Assembly (NCBI GenBank): GCA_964017065.1
Contig: OZ024788.1
Location: forward strand, 4,790,887 to 4,854,886
Source of the DNA: Haliclona indistincta
Lineage: Eukaryota; Porifera; Demospongiae; Haplosclerida; Chalinidae
Direction of reading: 5' to 3'
DNA length: 64,000 nt
Shown here: positions 37,401-49,284 of the stretch, piece by piece
How positions within the stretch are numbered: the stretch's first letter is position 1
Layout: every line of letters starts with the position of its first letter
The notes under the pieces: model-generated
Seen by the model: the letters and a program-made list of their open reading frames with translations, nothing else
The model's database searches: none
What the model was told of the DNA's origin: nothing
Program-made: the position numbers and the translations under genes

Positions 37401-40055
37401 GTTTGTACACGTTTTCTCGACTTCTGAGCAAGAGATCGACACGCTGTAAACGCAGTGCTATTCAGTAGCATCTTGCGCACAAACGTATAGAGCGAATTTT
37501 CGTAATAGCGCTTACTTTTTTTACAGCGTAGTGTTTTCTAGTGCACGAACGCTGCTTTGCTACCTTCGCGAACGAATATCGACAAATCGCTCTATACGTT
37601 TCTGCGCAAGATGGTACTGAATAGTACTGCGTTTACAGCGCGTCGATCTCTAGCTCAGAAGTCGAGAAAACGTGTACAAACCATGTAGCAGAAGCGAGGT
37701 CTTTTGTGCGTACCCGAGAGCGTCACCAGCTCGCCATAGTTGCACGGCAGGTAGTGTTAGACTTGGTCTAATCAATAAAAGCACTTTTGTGCATATATGC
37801 TAAGCAGAAAACAAGATGCAGCACATCAAAGTCCCCTATAAAATCATGCACCGCCCCCTTAATAGAAAGTGCAACACCAAATATAATACTGTTACCTTTA
37901 TAGAAAGTGAACAACTTATATCAAGATGCCAACAACTGTGAACCCTTTCATATTTCATTTGGAGGTGGTGTCATAAAGGTTTCTACTGATGAGACAGTAA
38001 TACCAGCTGGATGGAAAGTGACCATCAACCGACAGTATCACCGAGTAAGCTATAATAGACATGAAGGTTGATATAATGCTATAAAATACACATTTTCTAA
38101 CTACAGGTGACTACAGCTGCAGTGGAGCAGTATACTGGTGAGGGTGAGCCACAATACTGTGAGATGACACTCAGAGCTACTGGCAGTGATAAGAGTGATC
38201 TCATCATAGTACAACCTGTCACTCTCATTGGAGTGAGACAACCAAACAACACATTCAATATTGAGAGAGCACTAGAGGCTCCTGATGGCACTCCACTGTA
38301 CACTCCTGAACCATCAGTTGTGTCTGAAGGTTAGTATCTGTACTCATTCTACTAAATGTACAGGCTACTGATTTTTCCATTGTTGATATAATTTTATTGT
38401 ATCAGATTTTAGGTGTTTCTGTCAAGTATTCTATCACAAAGGAACAGACTGTTGGAAAGCAACTCTTGCTTTTGCTCCACCCAATAAAATTATTGTAAGT
38501 GAGACTTAGTGAAATTGTTAAGTTTGTGTTTAGATTGCTATGTTTGTAGCTTTGTATTGTTCATGGCAAACCTATGTTTGTAGCAAATCAATTATTCGAG
38601 TAAAGTCCAGTCGTGATTCTCATTATCAAAAATCAGTGTACAATGTTGCAATAAACCCATAACCCTAAAGTTAACTCTATTGCACTCTAAGGCGTCCCAT
38701 TGTTACGTAGTGTTCCCCAGTATGGAGTATCCCCTTTAAGCTCTATTGTCGCCATACATACTTCAGACTCCATAACTTTGTCAAAAAGTGCTAAAATAAA
38801 TTAATTATTGCGAAATTAGCACATTATTTTTTGAGTATTCTCTATTTTTCTATCATTACAGAGAGTGAGGCAGTTCTATCAAGATGCAAACATTGGTCCA
38901 ACCATTGAAGATGTACAGTTCACAACAACCATGATAGGTAAACCCACAATCAATCCTAGTATTCAAACAGTGTCAGTGGGATGGGATATACAGGACCACA
39001 ACGATTTGAATAAGGTTTGTAAAGAATTAACTTATACATGTACTGACCAATGTGATGCAGATTAGCAAAAGTGACGTATTGCGTTACGATGGTGTAGGCA
39101 AGCCACCACACTGTGAAGTGATATTCAAAGCTGTTGTCGATACTCCTCCTGACCTCACTGCCATAGTCACCTTTGGTGATGCCAGCAAAACAACCTATAC
39201 TTTAACAATTAGAAGAATGGCAGGTCAGTGATTAGAATATAATTACTTTTGTTGTTTTAAACCTATTGTCACGTACAGCTGCTGCATCAAAGACTCCAAG
39301 ATGTTCTACTTGTGAGTACATTTTCTCAGTATTCAATCTTCTTGTTGTAGATTATTCATTATTAAAATTTCGTTACTCCAATAGATAATGTAAGGGGGAT
39401 GAAGTTCAATTTTTACCCCATAGGGTAGCAATGTATCGTGTAACCGACCTTTGCAAGTTGCTTGAAAGCAGAAATTATAAAATGGGCGGTGGCTACTAGG
39501 TTAAATATTATTACAGGCCACCACCAATTTCGCTGTCAAGCAACTTGCAAAGATTTGTTCAACTTACACAGATTTAGCATGGATCTAAATTGATATAGTA
39601 CAGACTGAGGTGTAATTTGGTGGAATTGTGTGGGTGTGTAGATTCAATAGCTGTTCCTAATTTTATTTTTGGCTTGAACTTACACAAGAATATTATAATA
39701 GATTACCTATAGAAACCTTATTATAACCCAGTATTAATAATAATAAATTATTATTTGTCTTGTTCCAGTGGACAGATATAATAAAACCTATAAACACGTC
39801 GTGGTTACTATGGGTACCATAGATGATACTTCAGAAGATGCTGATGAGTGTAAGTATACTATACTTGGTTAGTTCACCTAGGCATGTAGTTGCTTGTTTC
39901 CATAGTTGCTGCTGTTGAGAAACTGCTTGTAGCCGTAATGTACCATCAGTAGAGAAACAGAATTTGTGAGAGAATTAATCAGTATCTATCTATGTATTAT
40001 TTTCTTTTCTTGAGCAGGTCTCCTCCATCTGCCGATGGTTTACTGTCACATTTGA
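34434..40055 (+). CDS. receptor 5: Ig-FN3-TM receptor with three cytoplasmic modules
   Basis: Exons 34434-34515, 34574-34894, 35010-35282, 35339-35398, 35743-35889, 35938-35973, 36022-36116, 36178-36312, 36502-36768, 37904-38044, 38107-38329, 38406-38494, 38862-39014, 39061-39223, 39279-39311, 39769-39849, 40018-40055; about 778 aa, all in phase. Signal peptide 1-27, Ig of the CVLPGESMVTVTC type with MLW and VITC, FN3 with ISW and YCVTV, Thr-rich stalk, membrane exon at 35743-35889 (VLGLLLAVLVV). Modules start at 36022; the end of module 1 and the start of module 2 share exon 36502-36768. The Ig is closest to that of receptor 7. The last exon, a short hydrophobic end, is the least certain part. 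Confidence 0.8.
35458..35633. mobile_element. MITE with CAGTGGA...TCCACTG ends
   Basis: A compact foldback, from cagtggaccccctctaag to cttagagggggttccactg, in the intron before the membrane exon of receptor 5. A related copy lies at 51306-51480. Ends of this kind with TA flanks point to a Tc1/mariner-pogo-type element; only the left TA is kept here. Confidence 0.65.
37271..37863. mobile_element. ~590-bp foldback element in receptor 5
   Basis: The ends attaaggtggcggtgca and tgcaccgcccccttaat are near-perfect inverted repeats. Inside, a second, longer palindrome (37399-37515 against 37570-37685, beginning tggtttgtacacgttttctc) fills most of the element. It sits between exons 36502-36768 and 37904-38044. 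No coding frame. Confidence 0.7.
39449..39552. repeat. hairpin with perfect 17-bp arms
   Basis: ctttgcaagttgcttga at 39449-39465 is exactly reverse complementary to 39536-39552. An inner pairing ggcggtggc / gccaccacc extends it. It is probably a very short MITE in the tail intron of receptor 5. Confidence 0.6.
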
Positions 40056-40599
40056 TGAACTCAGGTCGTGAATACATAAAGTACTATACTGGACAACAAC
40101 ATCAATAACAATAATGATTACATTGATGTTTTTTGTGAAAATAATATACGTTTTGGTATTGTGCACTTTACTTGTTCAGGCTAGCCATTGAACAGCACAG
40201 TCAGACCTGATGTCCTGGTAATATAAAATGTTACCAGCAACATTATATTCTCTATGAGGGTAGTCTCTGTTGTGCCCACCAAGGACATGACTATAGCCAT
40301 TGGTAAAGGTTACTGGAACCAATCACCGTAGTAGAGAAAGACACTAGTTATTTATCACCTAGAATCAATCTACTGGTTCACTCATAAGAAGGAAGCTGAT
40401 GAGCATAAAATGATGACTGAAAATTACTGACTCGTATAATCAGTCACTTGATTCACTGAAGAACCATCTTAGAACTGTACTGTCTTGCTCCGGCTCACCA
40501 GGCAGTTTGTTCTAATGGCGCGAAATAATTTTTCTTCCCCCGTACGTACGGGGTGGGAACTTCTGGGTCGTGTTGGTCAGGAAATTATTCTGCAACAGT
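40056..40599. other. intergenic with a relic of a last-module exon
   Basis: Between receptors 5 and 6. Around 40306-40380 the sequence ggttactggaaccaatcacc followed by tatttatcacctag resembles the third-exon end of receptor 2's last module (about 16990-17060). A lost receptor 2-type tail once lay here. No open frame remains. Confidence 0.45.
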
Positions 40600-43500
40600 A
40601 TGCAGTGGCTCTATTTTGTTTTCATTTCGCTATGCTTAGTCGTGACCGTCAGTCGCGCAGTAGGTAAGACATGCTGGCAATGGTGACACGATAATATTTT
40701 TATGATTCTGATTTTTTTTCCAGTAAATCTCACTCCTGACGGCACACTCGATGTCTGTCCCCAGCAATCAATGCTGTTTACATTCACTTGCACCACGACC
40801 GATACTGGAGCGCTGTTGTGGATACAAGGCATCGAGCAGCACTTCTACACAACTACGTCTATGGTGGGCGACACCGGAATTGTAGGAGACTTCACAACTC
40901 GGTTGGATAGCATTGAAGGATTAAACTTGACTTCAACAGCTACTACTAACGTGTCTTCTCTGCTTCATAGTAACATCAGTAATATCATGATAATGTGTGA
41001 TGATAATGGAGATACAATAGGAGCAGAAAGTACTGTGCTGACAATATCAGGTACAAGTATTGCATGGGGACTGAGAAAAAAAATCACATTCTTTTGTAGG
41101 TCCACCTCCTGCTCCTAATGTGACCTCTATCACACAAATCAGTACCAATAGCTCATTAGTATTGATTAGCTGGAGTATGAGTGACTGTGCAGTGCAGTAT
41201 GTGGTCACTATCATCAACTCCTCTGATGGCAGTGTCTACCTCAACATCACCACTAGTGACACCAACACTACAGTGACACTTCCTACTGGTGTAAAGTACT
41301 GTGTTACAGTACATGGAGTGGACAGTATTGGTACAAGAGGATCATCCAGTGAACAGCAATGCTACGGTGAGTTGCCAAAACTTATTATGTGTATAGAAAC
41401 AAGATTATCAAATAAACGGTGTTGTATCTACATGTAGTCACCAGTCCTGCAGTAGATCAGTCGTCAGTAGGAGCCATTGTCGCTGGTGTCCTTGCTCCTG
41501 TTATTATCATATTATTGGTAGTTCTTGTTGTGGTGGTGGTTGTGATCTGTTATAAAGGTGTTTATCAAGTATCTCTATAGCTTTCAGTAAAGTACGATAA
41601 TTATAATAGGATGCTATAAGAGAATAACGAGTGAAGTAATACCATTGGCAGTACCTTATGGTAATTATTGATTGCTATAATAAAAATTGCATGATGAGCT
41701 AAGAACTGCAGATGAAGAGTATCAGTGTATTTGTCATTTATTCTGTCAAGAGCTACCTATGAATTCTTGGGAGCTTATATTTGTATTCATGTCATCACAA
41801 GATTATCTTGAGGTCATTACATAGTGGGAATCAAATTGATTAGAAATAATATTTTTCTATCAACAGGCAATTACAAACCATTTTAGAGATTTTCATATGT
41901 ATAGCGATTCACCTTTCAATTGTCATTTGGAGTCATCTGGTACTATTAAAGTAAAACCTGTCATAACTTGTAATAGTCATTGGAATATTGATACATCTGA
42001 TGATCAGGTAATTACTGACAAAACCTAATATTTATTGTTTCTAACAAGCTTACTTATCAGGTCAACAAAGCTACCATAGAAGGGTATACTGGTGAGGGTA
42101 GTCCACCACACATAGAGATGATGATCAGAGCAACCTCTGACATAATCACACCCCCTGACCTCGCTGTTGAAGCTATGCTCGAAGGAGTACAAAAACCAAA
42201 CATTATCAAGTTTGAGGAAGAAGCTCAGAATGTTGTTGAGTGTGTCTGTCAAGTGTTCTACCACAAACTTGAAGACAACCACTGGTTAGCAAAAGTTGCT
42301 TTCTTCCCAAAGAAATTCCTGAAGGTACATGAAGGTATCTGCATGCGCAAGTGAAACACACTGCATGTTTCAACTGGTGTGGTATACAGTGACTCAGCTC
42401 TCTATAAATGCTTGTGTTGCTGTTGTTTTCATTTTGCCTTTCTGTATTGCTTTGTACAAAATACAAATGTATATACAAAAGGCAAAATGTTTTCTTTTAG
42501 TTGCTCACCTATTGCAAAGCTTATAGGTTTTACAAGTTATGTTAGGTTTTAGAACCTTCACTTTAATTGTACCAGATGACTAGAGTCAACTAGTAAAGAA
42601 AGGTGTCTTCTCTGCAATGTACAAACATCCAGTCACACAAACTAGTAAAAAACTGATTAGTAAAAACACTATCTTCTCTATAACACCTTGCATTAACCAT
42701 GTTTTCATGCATCTGTTGGCTTTACATACCTCAATTTGTATGCTGTCATAATATTTTTGCTTACTGTGTACATTGGCTATGCATGCTTTTCAGCCTGCTG
42801 CATTGCTTTCACTGCATCTGCTCCAAAGCTGGTGCTTAATATTTATTACTTGATATAAATTATACTTACATCCTAAACATAATACTAGCTGTTACCTTTA
42901 TAGAACGTGAACGAGTTATATCAAGATGCTAACAACTGTGAACCTTTTAATATCAAGTTTGGAGGTGGTGTGATAAAGGTTTCTACTGATGATACAGTAA
43001 TACCAGCTGGATGGGAAGTGACTATCAACCAACAGCATCATCAAGTAATGTCAATTTTCAATTGTTCATGTACTATGCTATCCCTACTCAGGTGACTACA
43101 GCTGCAGTGGAGCAGTATACTGGTGAGGGTGAGCCACCATACTGTGAGATGACACTCAGAGCTACTGACAGTGATAAGAGTGATCTCATCATTCGGCAAC
43201 CTGTCACTCTCAGTGGAGTGAGACAACCAAACAACTCATTCAATATTGAGAGAGCACTAGAAGCTCCTGATGGAACTCCACTGTACACTCCGAAACCATC
43301 GGTTGTGTCTGAAGGTTAGTGATGTGTTGCAGCTACATCTCTTCGTGCACCATCTGTATGACATTTCTGTTGGTTAGTTTTTGTAGCTATAATTTTTATG
43401 TCAAGAGTATAAACACATGATGCTCCATGCCCTCCGCGTACTGTAACCTCACTTCGCCTGGCAATTATTACATTTTTCTTTGCCTCAGATTTCAGTTGTT

Positions 43501-44283
43501 TTTGTCAAGTATTCTACAAGTTAGAAAGTATCAACAATTGGAAGACTACTCTTGTTTTTGTCTCAAAGAATAAACTTCATGTAAGTCAGGCAGGGTCCAT
43601 GTGTGCTTGTTTTAAAGAGCACACATGTACAGAGAGCAAGACAGTTGTATCAGGATACAAATATCGGTCCAATCATTGAAAATATACCGTTCACTGCTTC
43701 CATTGGTAAACCCGCTATGGTTAATCCCAGTATTCAAACAGCGTCAGTGGGATGGATTATGCAGGATGATTTAAAGAAGGTTCATACGTAAACATAACTC
43801 GTGCACTACAGCAACAATTATATTTTTTTACTACAGATTAGCAAAGCTGATGTATTGTCTTACGATGGTGTGGGCAAGCCACCACACTGTGAGATAAGAA
43901 TCAAAGCTGTCTCTGATGCTCCCTCGGACTTCATTGCTACTATCAGCTTTGATGAAAGATCGAGCGAACCAACCACTATTACCAGAGCATTCATGGGTCA
44001 GTTATACATACATACATGCGTACATCAATATACAGGTAGTTTTTGTTACGCAGTTACAGTATTTGATCACAGCAACAATAATTTTACTCTCAGGCTAGTC
44101 ACTGTTGCATATTTCTACTTGTTTTTGTTTCAGTACGGCAATTTATAGTTGGCTTGCCGGACACCATTGCTGGTACATAGCAAACTGGCTAAGAAAGCTG
44201 TTACTTGATTTATTTCTGTCTGATCCCTAGATACAGCTGCAGGTATTGAGGTTACTGCAGCTACAAATTCTGGTGCCTGTTGA
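40600..44283 (+). CDS. receptor 6: Ig-FN3-TM receptor with three cytoplasmic modules, shortened tail
   Basis: Exons 40600-40663, 40724-41050, 41100-41366, 41438-41557, 41610-41660, 41712-41812, 41867-42007, 42061-42324, 42904-43044, 43092-43314, 43489-43580, 43633-43779, 43837-43996, 44134-44172, 44231-44283; about 729 aa. Signal peptide 1-21, Ig with FTC, LLW and IMC, FN3 with ISW and YCVTV. No separate stalk exon: FN3 splices directly to the membrane exon, which starts with a short stalk. Three modules follow; exon 42061-42324 joins modules 1 and 2. Compared with receptor 7, two bases are missing in the exon at 44231, giving an early stop and removing the last tail exon. The Ig resembles receptor 2's first Ig more than receptor 5 or 7. 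Confidence 0.8.
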
Positions 44284-44616
44284 AAATGATGAAGAATGTA
44301 TAAGCACAAATACGTACGCCCATAATAATTATACTCAAAAGGTAATTGTGATATTCCACTGAATCGATCTCTTCTTTCAAATTCATGCAGGTCTATTCCC
44401 AATGACACACATGACTGCATTATATGATAGTATCAACATTACTATCAAGTTAACATTCCTAATAACACTGACCAAGTGAACACTGCTTTATTATTAATTT
44501 TGATAGAATAAAATAACTATAAATCATGACTCGTAGTCTCGTGTCATCTTACTAATAAATTGCATCGATCCTATTTTACAAGGAGGGAGGGGCTTTCCTA
44601 GGGAGCTTGCTGAGTG

Positions 44617-47600
44617 ATGATGTCTCCTGTGCTTACCCTTACTTTCCTGACTATCTTGGCGTGTCTCTTCGCTAACAGTCAAACGCAGAGTAAGCAACAC
44701 AGCTTAGATACGGCGAGAGTCTTATTTTTATTCGTCACGTTCTCTGTTATTATAGTCACAGTCACGCCAGCAGTAAAATGTTTATTGCCAGGAGAATCCA
44801 TGGTGACTGTCACCTGCAAGACGACAACTACAGCTCTTTTATGGATATACAATCGCACTGATCAGGAATTCTATAACAAAGATTCTATGCTCAATGAACA
44901 AGCGGATCTTGGAATATTCACAGTTCGTTTGACCATGATCGATGTTGTTGGAGACAATGTTAACTTGACTTCACTAGCTACTGTCAGTGTCTCTTCTCTA
45001 GTAGACAGAGTTACAGTGATAACCTGTGATGGGGATGGAGATGGACTAAATGGACAAGATGCTTTATTGATTATTGGTACGATTAATTTTTACTACTATC
45101 ATAGATGCTCACAATGCATGGGTTTGTACTGGTCCACCTTTAGTTGAGTATTACATGTAAGTCATGTGTTAGTACATTGTAAGCACGATGTCTTGAGACT
45201 ATAAATATTAAGGATAATGACTCAATTGCATCTTTTCGTGGGCAAAGTATAATAATCTTAGACTATACCTGTTTGAATAATTCTGTTGACTTAACGTTTT
45301 TCTCAATGAATTGTTTCTCGGTAGTCTACATTATACATTTATTATGTTGTTATTTATGTGTATATTATAACAAAATTCATTAATTTCTGATAGGTCCCCC
45401 TCCTGCTCCTATTGTGACCTCTATCACACAAAGCAGTACCAACAGCTCATCACTACTGATTAGCTGGAGTATGAGTGACTGTGCAGTGCAGTATGTGGTC
45501 ACTATCATCAACTCCTCTGATGGCAGTGTCTACCTCAACATCACCACTAGTGACACCAACACTACAGTGACACTTCCTACTGGTGTGGAGTACTGTGTTA
45601 CAGTACTTGGAGTGGACAGTATCAATAGAACGGGACCACCCAGTCAACAACAATGCTATAGTGAGTTTATTTAGTGTAATAGAGATAAGATAATTTTTTC
45701 AGCTCAAATATCACCTGCAACAACAAGTGGTCCTGTGTCAACTACCTAGTCTCCTCATCAGTAGTAGTTATAGGTACTAGTGTAGTATATACTCAGACAT
45801 TATGGTTACTACATGTATTTGCAGTCACTCCTAGTCCCAGTTCTACTGGTGTAGTTGATCAGTCGTCAATAGGAACCATTGTTGCCGGTGTCCTCATTCC
45901 ACTTATTATTCTTGGTTTGTTGGGATTTGTCACTGTGCTGGCAGTGGTTGTGAAATGTTATAAAGGTGCACATATTAAGTATTTTTATAGTTCAGTACGC
46001 TTTCAGTGAAATACTATTAGTGCATCACAAAAAAGTAACTATAAGTGAAGGAATACCATTGATTCATGGTAATTGCTATCAATATTATTTTATTTATTTT
46101 CTTCTCATGAGCTACATATTGTAGAATTTGATACATGCTTCTGTTATACATGCTACCAAAAGATTGGACTCAACTGTTGGAAGGTCATATTTGTATTTTC
46201 ACCATTTGATTCTGATCTTCAGGTTAGTATGCAAAATGAGTTGTAAAGTATTCTGCGTGTGTTTCATTGACAGGGAATAAAGAGTTATTTCAAGAATATT
46301 CAAGTATATAGTTCACCTTTTGATTGTCATTTCAAGTCACCTAATGTAGTCCGAGTAATTAACAACAAACCAGCTAATGGATGGACTGTTTATACATCTG
46401 ATCATAATTTAAGGGTAAGTTGATCATAGTGCGTTAGATTCTGAAAACGTGCAATTAAAACATTGTCTTTTATTTCAGGTCGACAAAGCTACCATAATGG
46501 GGTTTACTGGTGAGGGTAGTCCACCACACATAGAGATGATGATCACAGCAGCTTCTGATGTGATCACACCTCCTGACCTCACTGTTGAGGCTGAGCTGGA
46601 AGGAGTTCAGAAACCAAACATTATCAAGTTTGAAAAAAAAGCTGAAAATGTTGTTGAGTGTGTCTGTCAAGTGTTCTACCACAAGATAGCTCTCAACCAC
46701 TGGAGAGCAAGAGTTGCTTTCTTTCCAAAGAAACACCTTAAGGTACACTCAGCTGATACCTAGTACAACAGCTTTATCTTCTTTAAAATGCGCTGCTGCA
46801 TGCTTGTATACTTTCATGTGTCTCCTTCATGTACAATGAAGATGGCTGAAAATGTTGTTAGTCTCGTGTACCAGATTTGCACCTACGTATACTGCAAGCA
46901 AGGGGAGAGAGTCTGGTTAAAATTAATGCTTTCAAATGAGCCCTGCAAGCTGCCCAAGTCCGGGATCTGGGCAGTGTGATTTGAACCTATAAGATTGTAT
47001 AACCTAGTGAGCTAACGGTCACCTGTTTAATACGGTCGACACCTCTCTAATACAGCTACATGCTTGAGTCCTTAAAGGCCTAAGAGCTATACATACTTGC
47101 TTCGTCATGTAACTGGCTCCTTTGATTCAGCATTTCTTCAACTTGAGAGTACGGGTTGCTATTATAGTTACCGTTCACATCATTAAACTTTCCCTCGTGT
47201 GACCAGACCCTAATAGTGGATTTATTGCTTGTACATGTATGTTATACATGCAAAAACTTGGTGCTGGTTAATTAGCTATGTGCTACATGAGATATTATAA
47301 TATTATGTAGAAAGTGAACGAAATCTATCAAGATGCTAACAACTGTCCATCATTTGATATCATGTTTGGAGGTGGTGTGATAAAGGTTTCTACTGATGAT
47401 ACAGTAATACCAGCTGGATGGGAAGTGACTATCAACCAACAGTATCAACAAGTAATTTACTTAATTAATCCTAGTGTACTTGTGCACTGTGCTGTCCTTT
47501 TAGGTGACTACAGCTGCAGTGGAGCAGTATACTGGTGAGGGTGAGCCACCATACTGTGAGATGACACTCAGAGCTACTGACAGTGATAAGAATGATCTCA

Positions 47601-49201
47601 TCATACTACAACCTGTCACTCTCATTGGAGTGAGACAACCAAACAACACATTCGTCAATATTGAGAGAGCTCTAGAGGCTCCTGATGGCACTCTACTGTA
47701 CACTCCTGAACCTGCAGATGAGCCTAGAGGTTAGTAATGTATCATTTCTCCTCTGACTTGCCTTTTGCAATTGGTTAGTACATGTATATGCATGCTTGTT
47801 CATGTCCAACTCGGTACATTATTCCATTGGCTCAGATTATAGATGTTTTTGTCAAGTATTCTATCACAAGTTAGAAAGTATCAATCATTGGAAGGCAACT
47901 CTTGTTTATATCTTAAAGAATCAACTTCATGTAAGTCAACCAGGGGCTACATGTATGTGTGCAAGTTATAATGAGATAACTTGTGCAGAGAGTGAGGCAG
48001 TTCCATCAGGATGCAAACATTGGTCCAACCATTGAAGATGTACAGCTCCCTGCATCCATTGGTAAACAAAGTATTCGAACAGTATCAAGGGGATGGAATG
48101 TGCTGCATAATGATTTAAGAAAGGTTCACATAACTAGCTGCATTACAGCTACGAGGGGGGACCGATGTTTTTGGACATCTGTGCCGTGGGTCGGCATACA
48201 CTCCCCCTGTTGTTTTATGTGTAGTGGCCCATGCACTGGTGGTGTGGGATATTAGGTTGTTTGTGCCTGCCTATGGTGGCAGTGGGCTCCCCTTGTGGGG
48301 GAGAGTTGTTGTTTGTGCCTACCTATGGTGGCAGTGGGCTCCCCTTGTCGGGGGAGAGCAGTTGCCCCGTGTGTACGGGAGACTGGCACTGGGGAGTGTC
48401 CCTTGCGGTAACTACAACCCTACCTCTTCCGTATTATGGTGTCGAAGGTATCGGATATGTGTAGCAGTGCATTCAAGCCATGATGATTATTAATGTTTGT
48501 ATTATTTATACTGTGCAGATTAGCAATGCTGATGTGTGGGAATATGATGGTGTAGGCAAGCCATCACACTTTGAGATTATATTCAAAGCTGTCTCTGATG
48601 ATAGTACTCCTCCTGACCTCACTGCTATGATCAGTTTTGATGAAGTATTGGGCAAACCAACCACCACAATCACTCTTACCAGATCAACTGAATCACCACC
48701 GTCTGATAAGGATCAATATTATTCAGGTAGTTTTGTTACTCTGTTACAGTATTGGACTATACAGCAATAATTTTTTGCTCTGTAGTCATCATTGTACGTG
48801 TTTCATAATTATTGTCATTTCATATATCTCCTTGTTTTTGTATCAGCTGTACTACAATGTATAGATGACTTAGACACCATTGATGGTAGTAAACTACATG
48901 CAGCTCAGAAAGTTGCCAGTGAGCATAACTTGATTTTGTCAGTCTGATCCTTAAGTGCAACTGCTCTAATCTTTCTTCAGGTATTGAGATTGCTACAGCT
49001 ACACAATCTCTGGGGCCTGCAGAAAGTGATAAAGAGTGTATAGACACAAGTATGCCCGTTCGCCCAAAAGGTATATACTTCAGCACGCTTATACTGATTT
49101 TGCAACTGATCTTCTTCTACACAGATCTCTTCCCAATTACTGCATACGAGACTGCACATGGTTGTCATCAGTATCAAGTCTACATTGCTAAAGCCAAGTG
49201 A
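44617..49201 (+). CDS. receptor 7: Ig-FN3-TM receptor with three cytoplasmic modules
   Basis: Exons 44617-44689, 44756-45076, 45394-45660, 45825-45965, 46021-46068, 46125-46222, 46274-46414, 46479-46742, 47311-47451, 47504-47729, 47836-47930, 47989-48123, 48519-48726, 48847-48918, 48981-49070, 49125-49201; about 798 aa, all in phase. Two adjacent ATGs start it; the first is used. Ig of the CLLPGESMVTVTC type, FN3 with ISW and YCVTV, membrane exon at 45825-45965. A stalk exon homologous to receptor 5's survives at 45703 but has an in-frame TAG and no good donor, so FN3 must join the membrane exon directly; both are phase 1. Three modules; exon 46479-46742 joins modules 1 and 2. The tail ends with several Tyr (AYETA, HQYQVY). 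Confidence 0.82.
45703..45748 (+). pseudogene. dead stalk exon in receptor 7
   Basis: After a good acceptor the frame reads QISPATTSGPVSTT then TAG. The receptor 5 counterpart (35339-35398) is open to its donor. Since the neighbouring exons are both phase 1, loss of this exon does not harm the reading frame. Confidence 0.6.
48258..48362. repeat. two ~52-bp GC-rich tandem units
   Basis: The segment with ctatggtggcagtgggctcc occurs twice in tandem in the intron between exons 47989-48123 and 48519-48726. It is locally much more GC-rich than the rest of the window. No function seen. Confidence 0.65.
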
Positions 49202-49284
49202 ACACTACTTCATTATAATTATTGACATAAAAATTATTAATAATTAATGAATAATTATTATTATACATAACTTGTGTCGTCATA

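Noticed and set aside
48224..48493. Overlapping GC-rich frames rich in Gly/Val/Cys
   Set aside because: They come from a tandem intronic repeat within receptor 7.
5101..49201. Possibility that the repeats are a CRISPR or phage array
   Set aside because: The repeats are exons with consistent splice phases and long unequal spacers; nothing prokaryotic is present.
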